Assembly: GCA_030704615.1 (NCBI GenBank)
Contig: CM060733.1
Location: forward strand, 53,632,001 to 53,692,000
Length of the DNA stretch: 60,000 nucleotides
Reading direction: 5' to 3'
Origin: Takakia lepidozioides
Lineage: Eukaryota > Streptophyta > Takakiopsida > Takakiales > Takakiaceae
Positions within the stretch are counted from its first letter, which is position 1; the number at the start of each line of letters is the position of its first letter. Both the position numbers and the translations under genes were made by a program. Shown here piece by piece: positions 36,177 through 47,587 of the stretch. The notes below the pieces were generated by a model. That model saw nothing but the letters and a program-made list of their open reading frames with translations. It did not search any database and had not been told where the DNA came from.

Positions 36177-37560
36177 TCATGTACTTGTGATATTCCAATT
36201 GCTAGTGAGTGAGAGAGTCAGTGAGTCGAGCTTCCATGGCGTTGAGCTCACTGCAGAGATCTGTTCGAATAGAAATAGACTGTGCTTCGAATTTTTTGTC
36301 AATCTCGGCCATCCAGTTTGTGCTCTTGTTTTGATGCTTGTGCGTTGGCTGGATCGTGATGGTTTCCACAGTGTCGAGGAGGGCTTGATTAATGTTGTCA
36401 ACTTGCAACTTGTCTTGGAGCTCCTATGAAGGCGGTTCGAGCCCATTCAGACTGTTGCGGTGCGGGGAGAAGCTAACGAATCGGCCTAACATCGCGACAT
36501 ATGGGCTGCTATATCATTGAGTGTAAACGATAGGATTCTTACAGGTAACATGCATCATCCCGATGTGCTTGACGCGTTCGCTAGGGGGCATCATGCAGAA
36601 GTAGGTGTCGGTGATGTTGTCATTACCCATCAGGCCGTACAGTTCCTCGAAAATGGTTTCTTGGGGATGAAGCTGGTACAGATTCTTGACTACCACAGTG
36701 AGCACATCTCGTTCTGCAATCGCCTTCTTCTCGGAACCTCTAGCCTCTGTCTTGTTCTGTTTTTTTATCCTGAGTTTGGGTTTGATTAGAATGTTGTCAA
36801 TTTTAACACCCATGTCCATGATTCCAGTACGGGTATCCTCAGTAGCAAGATAGATAAAGCCAAAATCGGTGTCGGGGCTGGGCTTGGCCACGTGTAAGAT
36901 TTCAAAATTGTCTCCATGGTCGAATGTTTTTGTTTTGAAGTGCATGGCCAGTTGCATGCCCACTGTGCCCTGTAGTACGTCGTCGATGTAGTAAAGTGAT
37001 AACCATTCGGAGGAGGCAAACAAATCATAGGTCTTCTCAACTTTACCTTGCATTTTGACATCTGGTTCGACTTCAAGGACGAAGGGTCGGTCTCCTCGGA
37101 GGAGGGCCTGCAAGCCATTTCTTGCAGGGTGTAATAGCTTGACTTTATAAGGCCGGACCAGATCTGTGTGGTTGGTTTAGAGTACACAGAGAGAGAAAAG
37201 AAGAGAGTTGTACCTAGTGGGACAATCATGTCCAGAAAAATTGTTGAGTACGGGTGAGAACCAACTCCTTGGGTAGTTCGTAGGTGGAATTAAACTGTAT
37301 CATGATATGACACAGGTTGGCCGGTAGGCCTGTCTCGTTGTTGATGATCGTCCCCTTTGGAAGTTGAGTAAGGTGGAGAAATTGGCCATCGACGTCATCT
37401 GGTCGAGTAGCAGGGTAGAGACGTTGTGGCACTCTCGGGAATGCTATTTGCAGTTGATTAACTCGTCACACTCTGAGGGTGAGGTGCCAAGTCGAAGCAG
37501 CTAATCCTTTGAGCAGTTATCCATGATTATAGGGTCGTTGTTCTCGTATGCCTAGTTTTG
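36177..37560 (-). pseudogene. Unrecognised duplicated gene, copy 2
   Basis: Minus strand, same block order as copy 1. First LLRLGTSPSECDELINC with two stops, then PQRLYPATRPDDVDGQFLHL, TQLPKGTIINNETGLPANLC and IWSGLIKSSYYTLQ-like code. The best frame (37113-36514) reads LLRGDRPFVLEVEPDVKMQG, FGFIYLATEDTRTGIMDMGV, ERDVLTVVVKNLYQLH, LMGNDNITDTYFCMMPPSER and HIGMMHVTCKNPIVYT. A coiled-coil-like tail follows at 36408-36202 (DNINQALLDTVETI, ELNAMEARLTDSL). The long open frame suggests younger decay than copy 1, or a real exon of a spliced gene. Function is unknown. Confidence 0.5.
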
Positions 37561-37619
37561 CATGTTTTGGAATCCATACCACAGCATAAGAGGTGCCTTG
37601 GCACTGTTGACTTCCAGGC

Positions 37620-38760
37620 CTGAATGATCCAGCGTTATTGTGTATTAACTTCGGGATTTTTTTGTTTCGGTTGCGGGGGCAACCTCACTATGGACTTCAC
37701 TAGAAGTCCTTTTGATGAGCATGTTGTTTGTGTAGAGTTTGTGGTGGGAGTATGCCCCTACGATGCAACCAGTTCTCCATCTGGTGTGTTGGGCATGTCA
37801 GATTTTGTCACGTTGGTGAAATGCATGATTACCGTTGTGGTGGAGAAGCTTGGTGACGGATGTTGTTGGGACAGGTCGGGCGTTTGCAATCAGAGAGGCA
37901 GAGTATTCAAGTTCCATCGTTTGGGTGAAGATTGAATACATACTAGGAGGTAATGAGTTCATACTTGTCGAGGATGCAACTGCGGATTTTTTAGGTCCAT
38001 TGCGAGAAACCTAACTAAGGCATGGACACAATTTTTCAATGATCCTAGGGTATGTATACTTATATTTCTTGGTTTTGTTCTTGCTTTCAAAATGTTTGGT
38101 TGCAAAGTTGTACGCTACATATTAGTACTTATACAACAATATTATTTTGGACATACTTGGAGGTATTTGTATCATCTCCTGATAGCAACATACTAAGGTT
38201 AAAGCCAGCTCCTTAAACGTTGATGGACATGAAGAGAGAAACATTTCAATTTTTTGGCCATTTGAAGTTCTTGAGGCATTATATGTACTAAAAGTGTCAG
38301 GATTGATGTCTCTGTCTACTCTTGCAGGCAAGATCCCAAACAATTTTATGAATCTTATGGTTGATACGTGGATAGAAGACTACACAATATTGTTTCATTT
38401 GTAATGTTTAACGATGGAAACATGCATAGTTGTTGAGAGGGATGCTCAAAGGGTGACAAAGATAGACATATGCGAGGTTCCATTTTGTACTGAAGCTGTG
38501 ATGAGTTGTATAGGGTCCCAACTGGGCCCACATTCGATATTGAGGTTCATAAGATGTTGAGAGCCATGGTGTTTTGGAATTTGTTCACAAATGTGCGGTC
38601 GGCAGGAGAGGCCGTGAAAGATGATTTCGAATTCTCTATTAAGTCCACCATATCAAACAATGAGTTATCTGTATTTGAGAAAAAAATGATATTGGAAGAG
38701 CTACAAAACATAAGTCCTTCAATTATAAAATGAATGTTTATCGAGGAGACACTTGTTGAT
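37620..38760 (+). pseudogene. Unrecognised coding-like pieces
   Basis: The stretch 37624-37935 reads MDFTRSPFDEHVVCVEFVVG, MSDFVTLVKCMITVVVEKLG and NQRGRVFKFHRLGE. It seems to continue after a small frame change with KIEYILGGNEFILVEDATAD. A second frame (38506-38733) reads VHKMLRAMVFWNLFTNVRSA and NNELSVFEKKMILEELQNIS. Codon texture is protein-like, but I recognise no domain, and stops separate the pieces. They could be exons of one plus-strand gene. Confidence 0.3.
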
Positions 38761-39480
38761 GTAGATCCATTTGTGAACATTTGCAAGTTCCACAATGTGT
38801 TGAGGTATGCAATATAATTGCACTTTTAAATGTTTGTAAATTTGATACTTATTGAGTTATTTTTTATCTTATACATGCTACACATGCTACATGTTATATG
38901 TCTCGTATATGCCATTATACAAGATTGAAGAGAAATGAAGGTTGAATTCACATATGCGGCACCTCACTCGGGTGGTGCATTTGGAAACCTGTAATAAGTG
39001 GTTATTTCGGTTTGTACGGAAGCATACTATGTATGTCTGATAATACTTATTACTTGACAACTTCAGTTTTATTTATATAATTTGTTGGAAGAGTAGTAGA
39101 ACATCAAAACATTCTCAATATAATACGTGAAATGATTTAGATGAAGTCATGTGATGAGAGGATTTTTGTAGATGTAGGTTTTAGTTGACTATTGCATGTG
39201 GATTTTCGTTTTTTTTTTGGAGTGTGTGAGGTGCTGGCTCAAATGCTCAGATTGTGGCCCTATCAGACTGCTTACGGAGCATATTGTACAGATAGAATGT
39301 GTGTGCATGTGTCTTACTAATTATATTGATAATATTTTGAAATATGCTCAATTAAACACTGTGTTGATGTACAGAAATTGTATGATAGGAAATCTCCATT
39401 CATTGTACTTTAATATTATCTATCTTTGGTATGTTGAAGTAAATTTTCTCTTGCTCTGGCGGTCCCCATTAATTTATTTA
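38761..39480. other. AT-rich stretch, no gene seen
   Basis: No coding signal is convincing. A 96-codon frame at 39196-39486 is AT-driven and resembles nothing known. Confidence 0.4.
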
Positions 39481-40360
39481 ATTTGAAATAGAATCAGAAT
39501 CATAAGCTGACAGTCATATTTTTATTTTAAATTATTTTAAAAAGTAAAATCGAGAATGTCAAAGCTTGTGGTTTTTCTAAATTTTTAAAATGGGTCTATC
39601 ATGTTTTTATTTTTATTTTTACTAGAACAAATCGAGATAGTTTGTGGTTCTAATTTTATTAAAAAACAAATATCGGGACTATCATGGTATCGATTCTAAT
39701 AAATTAGAATTAAAAAACACCTGCCACCTCTGCTAGTCCAAATTTTATATTTGAAAAGTTAAAATTATTTCAAAGAAAAATCGGGACCGCTAGTTCCGAC
39801 GGTCCCGATTTTATCCAAATTTTCTTTAAAATGAACCATTACGACCGATGGCAATCCTCAAAAAACAAAAAAAAACTACCAGGTGTAGCAGCCCCGCTTT
39901 TATCCACAAAAATATCTTAAGAAAAAATGGGACCGCCAGCTTTGGCCGGGCCAATTTTACCCAAATAAATAAATAAAACGTCAACTCTGGCGGTCCCGAT
40001 TTTGTCCCAAAAATATAAAAAATGGGATCGTCAGCTCTATCTATCCTGTTTTATTAAGTATTTCTTAAAAATTCAAGACCGCCAAAGCTGGCTGTCCCAA
40101 ACTTATTAAATAATTTCTTCAAAACCGAGGCCGCCAGAGCTGGTGGTCTTGAATTTATTAATTTGTTTTTTAAAATTAAGACGGTCAGAGCTGGCAGGCC
40201 TGAATTGAAATATTTATTAATTATAAGAGGATCACCAGCATCGACGGTCTTAGATTAATTACAATATTTTGAATTATTTGGAAATACCAACACTGGCGGT
40301 CCAAATTTCATTTAAATAAATTTTTAAAATATATATTGGACCTAATTAGACTTAATCAAA
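39480..40360. repeat. Second block of GGGACCGCC-type palindromic repeats
   Basis: About a dozen short inverted repeats are separated by AT-rich spacers of about 40-60 bp. Examples are ATCGGGACCGCTAGTTCCGA near 39780, GGGACCGCCAGCTTTGGCC near 39930 and AAGACCGCCAAAGCTGGCTG near 40075. It is the same vocabulary as 35.1-35.7 kb, but more diverged. It encodes no protein. Confidence 0.6.
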
Positions 40361-40416
40361 CTTCTAAATTTTGTATACTGTCTATTTCATTGACATGGCA
40401 TTTTTTGGTTGTTTGT

Positions 40417-40790
40417 TTAGGCCACGTGATTGTTTTTGCGTAATTTTTTAATGTTGTCGTCAACTGCGTGTTCTTCCCCATTGATGCTTGTGAGTAACAC
40501 GTAAAATGCTTGGGACCCCATCAAATATTCGTGCACGAAATCCCCTTGCAGTTTTTTAATATCGTATGTCTGTGCAGGCCTCACTGCAGGAGGACTGCAG
40601 GCATATATACTATCTTGAACAAGGGAATGAAGAGCGTACCGTTGGGAACACGTATGAACTGAGTTCTCAGTTTGTGTTCGTTTGATGACATGAACTGAGT
40701 TCACCTTCGAAGATGACATGAGGTATCTCACTTTGTTTTCATAGTGCTCTTCAATTTCTTCCTCATCCTCTTCATCAATATCTGTTTGCT
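40417..40790 (-). other. Unrecognised exon-like frame with acidic start
   Basis: The minus-strand frame reads an acidic run (about 40790-40740), then VRYLMSSSKVNSVHVIKRTQ and KKLQGDFVHEYLMGSQAFYV, and a lysine-rich end at 40417. It is open for over 110 codons, including the acidic lead. No family is recognised. It may be an exon of a decayed gene or transposon. Confidence 0.3.
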
Positions 40791-40912
40791 ATGAAGGCTG
40801 ACTTCCCTCCGTTTTATTTATTTATTTATTTATTTATTAAATTTGTTTTTAGCCCCTGCACATCACCATGTCAGCGAATATCAGTTTGAGTTGTCAGATT
40901 ATGATTGCGTTG

Positions 40913-41130
40913 GGAGGAGGTGCTGGATTAAGCTTGTTTTTACGCAAGCTTAATCTGACGCTTTATATAGTATACAATATATAGAAAGAGATGCGGACAC
41001 CATGGAGGTAGGAGGAGGTGTCGGATTAAACTTGCTTTGAATCAAGCTTAATTTGGCGCTCTATATAATGTATGTACAACAAGAGATGCAAACACCATGG
41101 AGGTGGGAGGAGGTGCAGATTAAGCTTGCT
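40913..41130. repeat. Tandem repeat of about 97 bp, 2.3 copies, with AAGCTT hairpins
   Basis: GGAGGAGGTG...GGATTAAGCTTG recurs at about 40913, 41010 and 41106. Each unit holds an inverted AAGCTTG...CAAGCTTAAT pair and a CACCATGGAGG segment. It overlaps the start of the transposase-like frame that follows, so the first codons of that frame are repeat sequence. Confidence 0.7.
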
Positions 41131-42300
41131 TTATCTACGAGTTATGTCTATTGCCATTTGTGACATGCAGTCCGAAGATACGGAGTCCCAAATGATCATG
41201 TGGAATTCTCTGCTTTCTGTCATGGAATCCAATGAAGATACATGCACAAATATCATAGGGTTCATGGCTGATAATACGCAGGCAAACTTCAATGCAATGC
41301 CCCGAGTTTTTGGATCGGTAATCCAAAGGTCCTCATGCCAAATAGCTAGGGAGTGTACCTGCCTTTTCCATTGGGTCTCTAGAGAGGCAGACGAAAATGT
41401 ACATAAGATCCGAGATCTTCAAGCGGAGCATATGAGGCTCTGCTTCATGTACGAGAATGCTACTACAATGGGTGAGGCTAATACGGACAAGGTGGCTTCG
41501 TCTGGGACTGCCGATATTGAGGACGGTGTCAAAAAATTAGATGACTGATTGGGCTTCTAGCGTTTCAGATACCTGCAATCGGGAGCTTCCATGATAATAG
41601 TAAGCTTTCTTTCACCTATGGTTTTCCCACGCGTCTGCCCAAATTAGTTGAATGTTCCATGCTTCAACTCCGCACACTCTTAAAATGACGTTCATTCATA
41701 TTTCTGTTGCAAAACATACCCTTTGAAGACATTGCAGATATGCCCTCCTGCAATTTGGCGGAAACCGTTTACAATGCTTGGCTGTAGCAATCTGGCAAAT
41801 CAGGCCGACATCTCTACATTGCTACAACAGACGATATTGTGCGAGCTCTTACTCAGCAAATAAGATATCGTGATATTCTGAGAGGACGGTTTGGAGGCAA
41901 AGGACCTGATATAACAAAGTTGATGTTGACGGCTGCAACAAGGGCCAAGGCAATGAACAGGTGTACCATAGGCTCGCCTTTGCAATCAAGGGTTCCACAT
42001 CTGGAAGGCGAGGAAAGGTTCGGTTCATGCAAACGCAAAATACACCTTCAGGTTCAGATGGAGATTCACATCGCCATGACAGGGTTAACTTCTCTGATCC
42101 CATGATGTCTCCACTAGTACCAATGTCATCTGGTAACAAAGTTGTTGGTGCATCCTCATTTACCCAACCCAATCATTTGCTGGTCATTTGTCTCTTGGGG
42201 GCCAATACCACTGCAATTGCGAATAGTGTAGAAGACCTCAGGGGGGCTGTGCAGGAATCTGCACATCAAATGGACTGCTGCTGGGTCTAGAGTTGGCTGC
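41120..42300 (+). pseudogene. Transposase-like fragment (MULE-like DDE core suspected)
   Basis: The open frame to 41548 reads RVMSIAICDMQSEDTESQMI, MWNSLLSVMESNEDTCTNII, GFMADNTQANFNAM, ECTCLFHWVSREADENVHKI and EHMRLCFMYENATTMGEAN. The GFMADNTQANFNA block followed by C.FHW is a layout I associate with transposase-derived proteins of seed-free plants, with D and H residues where a DDE core has them. A later frame (41839-42105) reads IRYRDILRGRFGGKGPDITK and LMLTAATRAKAM and may be the C-terminal part. Stops lie between the two. Classification is uncertain. Confidence 0.4.
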
Positions 42301-42379
42301 ACAGCAATGACGGCCAAAACTTTTGTGAAATATAAGTCGATGATAGCGAAAGGCTCTGCAGGCACCCCCAACTCTTACG

Positions 42380-43160
42380 TTCACATGGGGATTGTTTTTC
42401 CATGAGCAGTGAGCAGACCAGCCATGAGCATGAGCAAAAGAGAATCGGAGGCGTATCTTGACAGATTCGGCGGAATTACACACTACACCACCTAATTCCG
42501 CGGGGTGTAAATGGCGACGGTTCTGGGGTAAATCGGCGCCGAATTATCCCAAAATCCGCGGAAAGAAAAAGAAAATGCATAGAAAATGGAGTAGGAAACG
42601 AAATTAAAATTGGACGGTGATATGTAAACAAGTGTGGGCAAGTCAACGCCGATTTGCTCTTTATCCGCGCAAAGCTCGTTATGAAATACACATAAAATGG
42701 CGCCAAAAAGTGTTGAGAAAAATATGAAAAAAAAAAGATAAAAAATACGGGCCGCCGTTTATTTGCAAGTCGCGCCGATTTCCCATTGCAGCATTATCCA
42801 CAAACAATATGTGTGGACGTCGTCGGAAAAAAAGCGGAATGCCGGTGGGAAGAATATCGGAAGATGAAAATTATATCAATTAACCATCATGCAACTGATA
42901 GACACAGTTCATGCAAAAAATTATTCCATTGATATGAAACAATGACTCTTAGCAGCTGAAACGTCTCCACAGGGTCACAAAGTATATATCTGTAATTCAC
43001 TTGTAGATGAAGAAGTCTGAGCACAGATTACAAAGGAAAGAACTTTGGCTGTACTTATAATATTCGACACCGAAGCCCAGAGAACCAAAGGCAGTACTGG
43101 TACTTTTGACTAGAAACTAATTGGTTGAAGCGTAGTTCCTCGAAAAGATAAGGTCTAAAA
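42380..43160. other. No gene; scattered CGGCGCCGA motifs
   Basis: The stretch 42480-42850 contains CGGCGCCGAATT and related CCGCGG / GCGCCGATT motifs about every 60-100 bp. They resemble degraded members of the CGGCGCC palindrome family seen at 45.9-46.9 and 53.3-54.2 kb. No coding signal is visible. Confidence 0.35.
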
Positions 43161-43167
43161 ACATTCT

Positions 43168-43830
43168 CTATCTTCCTGTGTTCACATCCACAACACGAAT
43201 CCGTGAATCCTCAAAAAACAGGTCAAGAATGAGGAGTGGTGAGTGTGTCGTCCACCGCCCATTGTTCATTGCTGGATGGAGATGGCATACATAAAGATAC
43301 AACACGTCTATATTCATGAAGTTCGTGAAGACGTGCTGATATTGAAGGCCAGGAGGCAGGTAATCTATGTCCGCGTCAAACTGCCGTGCATCAACCTGAA
43401 ACCTATTTCGAGTCTGCCTTAAAGTCAGCAAGATATTCCCCGCCGCAATTGACTGAAAGAGCAATTGATGAGTCCGATCAGGGTGACAATACTGTGGAGG
43501 TGCAATGTAAGCATGGGTGTACGACACGACCAATTCTCCACAACAACATGTCATGAGGAAGAGCCAAACATGGCGTTGTCCATCTGTATCTCTCACAACA
43601 AGGATCCACTGCATTCCACTTCATTCCGGTCTGACCCAATGCAAGTCAAACAAAACTGCTCGAAATAGGGTCACCGTGCGAGTATTGCCAGCGTTTGTAA
43701 AGTGTAACTCCACCACAATGTCGCCCATTTCTGGTTCTCGCCACAGCGATCGTCGGCATCCACTTCGGCGAATGCAGGAGGATGTATTGCAATAAGACAT
43801 ACTGCTGGTAAACGTGGAAGTGAAGAAAAA
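43168..43830 (-). pseudogene. Unrecognised protein, one in-frame stop
   Basis: The minus-strand frame runs from about 43830 through EPEMGDIVVELHFTNAGNTR, FRAVLFDLHWVRPE, a TGA near 43620, then MQWILVVRDTDGQRHVWLFL, FNMIDV-type and YLYVCHLHPAMNNGRW code to 43168. The texture is beta-rich and protein-like for about 220 codons, with a single stop. No domain is recognised. It lies downstream of the RING-H2 exon on the same strand, but no splicing links them. Confidence 0.4.
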
Positions 43831-44655
43831 AACGTATGAGCTCCAAGATGAGCATGAACATTGAATTTTGAAAGCATCAGCCTCGGACTCTCCTTTATTG
43901 CGAGCCCTCCTTCCAACGACTACGTGTTCATGACCCAAATAACAGTTGAATGAGAAAAACAATGGTCAACAGGTGGTCTGACAAACACATGGGCTGTTTC
44001 ATCTGTGCATGTCAGCTTTGTTTGTGCTGCCTTATTAGACAAGTACAAAATGGCAGATATGGGCCACATGCATGTCAGATTGGGTTTTTGTGAATGCAAG
44101 TATTGCAGGTGACATGATGTCAAATGTCAGAAGTCGGCGCCGACTTCCCAGTGAATCGCAGGTCGGTCAGAAATAATATAAAGTGGAGCCCACCCCAAAG
44201 TTACTCGGAATTGAAAATGTGGAATTTGAATTGCAGCATAAATTTCGAAAATTTCCATGTTCTTCCTTTACTAACGGCAAGTCGGCGTCGACTTCCCCAG
44301 AGATGTCCTAAAATTTGTTAACTTCCTCAAAGTATATGAACAATTGTCCTTCATTCATTTAGCCTCACAAGAATGATTTGTCAGGGCCGGAATCACCCAA
44401 CACGCATCTATACCTTGAAATAGTTAGTTGGTGCCGAATTCAGTGTCTTTGAAATCCCTAATTTGCAAAAGAGAAGATGGGGTGGGCATTCATCCACATA
44501 ATCTCGGAAGAGCACAAATGACCTCAGGTTTTTGCTATAGAATGTGACGACAATTTATAAACGACAAAATTACAACGTTTGAGTGCCAAGTCCGCACCGA
44601 TTACACAGGCTCCAACACGAACGCAGGAGCTCAACTACAGGTGATAAATTATTCC

Positions 44656-45115
44656 TCAACCAACATAAAATGTACCTGGAAAGTCATCACAGAAAGATCG
44701 TCTGCATAAACGGAAAATAACAAAAGGTTCGCCTACACAATGGGCAGGCGACGTTCATCTGCAACCATGTATCTATGCAAGCGGAGTGGAAACAGTGCCC
44801 ACACAAAGTCAAAGTTCGCACGGAGTCTGCTGGCTATGGACACTCCATACAAATACTACAGGCATCGTAAGCAGACCCTTCATCAACAACAATACATTCG
44901 GGAAAAGCCGTGGAAATGAAATCCAATGACAAACCAATCCAATGCGGATCAGAGTCGTCGACGCCCATCTCGTCAACGTCATCGTCGCCGATTTCGACTT
45001 CAAGCCCTTCTTCCGAGTCGTCCGAGGTCGAGGAATCAGATAATGCATCGAGCTGTGGGACTATAGATGCATGGAGTACTTCGTGTCTTGCAAGGCAATC
45101 CTCTAGTATATCTGC
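44656..45115 (-). pseudogene. RING-H2 finger protein exon with one in-frame stop
   Basis: An exon starting after an AG at 45116 reads ADILEDCLARHEVLH, an acidic run (DDSEEGLEVEIGDDDVDEM) and PHWIGLSLDFISTAFPECIV. Then comes the finger: CSICMECP, stop, PADSVRTLTLCGHCFHSACI and DTWLQMNVACPLC. The C-x2-C, C-x-H-x2-H-x2-C and C-x2-C ligands of a RING-H2 domain are all present, so it descends from an E3 ubiquitin ligase. The only defect visible is TAG at 44834-44836, between the second and third ligand pairs. The frame then closes at 44656. N-terminal exons were not found. Confidence 0.75.
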
Positions 45116-45552
45116 CTATTTTCTAGTAATTTTCTAAGCAGAAAACCCCTTTAAAACTAATTATTTAGGCTGGAAATTCACTCATAATACAAAAATAGGC
45201 ATTAGGTAGGAACTTATCTAAGCTTTCCAATGACCTATGGCTTGGCCTCTAGATACTTCACTAACCCCTTCTCATTGCCCAAAAACCCTTCTCATGGTGA
45301 GGAAACCATAGGGAAATGGCCTTATAGGTCAAAACACCCCCTTAGGCCCTTAATATGTCATCCTGGTCAGAAAGCTCCCTGTCGTCGTCCTCAAAATGGT
45401 CAATCACCGCTTTACTAGAATTGTCATTCATCACACGATCATTATAATTATCATCTTTTCATCTCATGAACAAGACTTACACATTCAACCATTTCGAATT
45501 TTGTCCCCTAGTGACTCAGGGCGTATAGAACAATACATTATGTACGGCGCCT

Positions 45553-45816
45553 TTGCAGCAAACCATGTTGGGGTCGGTATTTTTGGAGGAGGAAAGGAAG
45601 GATTCAAACAGAGTTGTAGTCGAAAGTATTGTTGTGCTCCACGATGATTTTGACGACGGCAGGGATTGGCGAGTTCCACCATCGGACAACGTCATATACA
45701 GGGCTGTTGGGGACTTCATTTGCCCGCAAAATGCGTCTTCTATCCTAGCGCTTCCACGAAACAATCCGCGAATCAGAGAGTGGGTACCTCAAAGAGAGAA
45801 GTCCGCAACGAAGTAA
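45553..45816 (+). other. Unrecognised short frame next to the 96-bp array
   Basis: An 87-codon frame reads NRVVVESIVVLHDDFDDGRD, WRVPPSDNVIYRAVGDFICP and ILALPRNNPRIREWVP. It is protein-like in texture, but no family is recognised and no partner exon is seen. It ends just before the tandem array. Confidence 0.25.
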
Positions 45817-45859
45817 ATCTAGAGCCGCTGTGCCGCCAGTCTATTTTTCGTCTGAATGG

Positions 45860-46660
45860 CACAGCCTACATTTCCATCCGAGGGCGCTCAGATGAAGTCG
45901 TCTTGGGGGAGAGGCCGACACGTGACTGACAGAGAACATCCCCCAGATGGAAAAACGGCGCCGAATTTCCATCCGAGGGCGCTCGGATGAAGTTGTCTCG
46001 GGGGGAGAGGCCGATACCTGGCTGACAGAGAATATCCCAGGGATGGAAAAACAGCGCCGAATTTCCATCCGAGGACGCTCGAATGAAGTCGTCTCGGGGG
46101 GAGAGGCCGACTCCTGGCTGACAGAGAACATCCCCCGGATGGAAAAACGGCGCCGAATTTCCATCCGAGGGCGCTCGGATGAAGTTGTCTCGGGGGGTGA
46201 GGCCGACACCTGGCTGATAGAGAACGTCCCCCGGATGGAAAAACGGTGCCGAATTTCCATCCGAGGCCGCTCGGATGAATTCGTCTCGGGCGGAGAGGCC
46301 GACACTTGGCTGACAAAGAACCTCCCTCGGATGGAAAAACGGCGCCGAATTTCCATCCGAGGGCGCTCGGATGAAGTCGTCTCGGGGGGAGAGGCCGACA
46401 CCTGGCTGACAGAGAACGTCCAACGGAGGGAAAAAGGGCGCCGAATTTCCATCCGAGGGCGCTCGGATGAAGTCGTCTCGGGGGGACAGGCCGACACCTG
46501 GCTGACTGAGAACGTCCCCCGGATGGAAAACGGCGCCGAATTTCCATCCGAGGGCGGTCTGATGAAGTCGGCTCGGGCGGAGAGGCCGACACGTGGCTGA
46601 CAGAGAACATCCCAGGAATGGAAAAACGGCGCCGAATTTCCATCCTCGGACGCCCGTATC
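45860..46660. repeat. Minisatellite of 96-bp units, eight copies
   Basis: The landmark CGGCGCCGAATTTCCATCCG starts at 45956, 46052, 46148, 46244, 46340, 46436, 46531 and 46627. The spacing is 96 bp, with one of 95. Each unit holds a palindromic GGCGCC core, GCGCTCGGATGAAGT and GAGGCCGAC. Because 96 is a multiple of three, frames of 180-280 codons stay open on both strands (for example 45841-46692 minus and 45947-46600 plus). They are repeat artefacts. Confidence 0.92.
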
Positions 46661-46796
46661 GACCCATCATCAACAATTTTCAGTCGTTGCATTACCTTTC
46701 TCGCGTTATTTTGTCTAATCCGACACTCAACTTAGAGTTTTCTCCCTTCGGGCCACTTTTTTGGCACGTTATCCCTACAAATGTCGTCCGCTGGAA

Positions 46797-46930
46797 ACAA
46801 ATTCGGAGCCGGTTTTCCATCCGGTCGAGCTCTGACTTACCTGCACGATGGAAATTCGGAGCCGGTTTTCCATCAGGCCGAGCTCCGACTTACTTGCACG
46901 ATGGAAATTCGGCGCCGTTTTTTCCATCTA
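46797..46930. repeat. Short tandem of 53-bp units with the same core
   Basis: ATTCGGAGCCGGTTTTCCAT recurs with its core at 46804, 46857 and 46910, period 53 bp. The third unit reads CGGCGCCG. It shares GATGGAAATTCGG and TTTTCCATC with the 96-bp array 150 bp away. This indicates a related, shorter repeat unit. Confidence 0.75.
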
Positions 46931-47585
46931 GCAGGTTGTTAATGAAGTCTCGGGGGGAGGGAGGGCCAGTTGGCGCCTATGGGCGAGCTCCATACCTATG
47001 ACATTCATGTGCGCCGGCCCGCATTAAATGCCCCCCGCCGTCGGTTTTGAATTGGACGTTCCACACGGATTCCGCGCTTGCTTCCCGGATACGCCTTGGA
47101 CACCTGATGTGACGGGTGGATGAAGTTCCATTGGAGGCCTGTACGCACACATTCTGCGGGAGATTTTTTGGTTACTCGGACTTATGCCACGTGGAGAAGG
47201 GCGTGGCTCTCTTGAGAGAAACCCCACATCAAGACCGCGGCACAAACTCAAGCCTTTGTACTACGGGCGGCATCCAACGTCTCGCATGGCCAAACTGAAG
47301 CTCCAGCAGGAGATCCCTTGTCTTGCTCACAGCCCGCGCCAACTGAAGCCGAGCACTCTCAGGCGAGCCCCTGCTTCTTTCGCTTTATGAAACATGTGTG
47401 GTCGTCTTCTTCGCTTTGTTTTGATTGTTTTGGCATCCTTCTGCTGCTTCTGCATGTGATTGTTAGCCATTGCTTGGTTTTGCTTTCATGGTTGTTCCAT
47501 GCCACTCCCTACTCTGCCTCTCATGATTGTGGCTCGTTTGTTGCTTCCATTTCATTGCGATTGTGGTGCTCATGTTGGGGATGAC
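46931..47585. other. No gene seen; possible 5' region of the next frame
   Basis: Several short frames exist, but none is convincing. A T-rich tract with an AG at about 47588 precedes the open frame that follows, as an intron end would. Confidence 0.3.
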
Positions 47586-47587
47586 AG

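Noticed and set aside
40913-41130. CRISPR-like array
   Set aside because: Direct repeats here and elsewhere lack uniform short repeats with unique spacers; the context is a plant nuclear genome.
45841-46692. Frames of 283, 262, 217 and 185 codons on both strands
   Set aside because: All come from the 96-bp minisatellite, whose length is a multiple of three.
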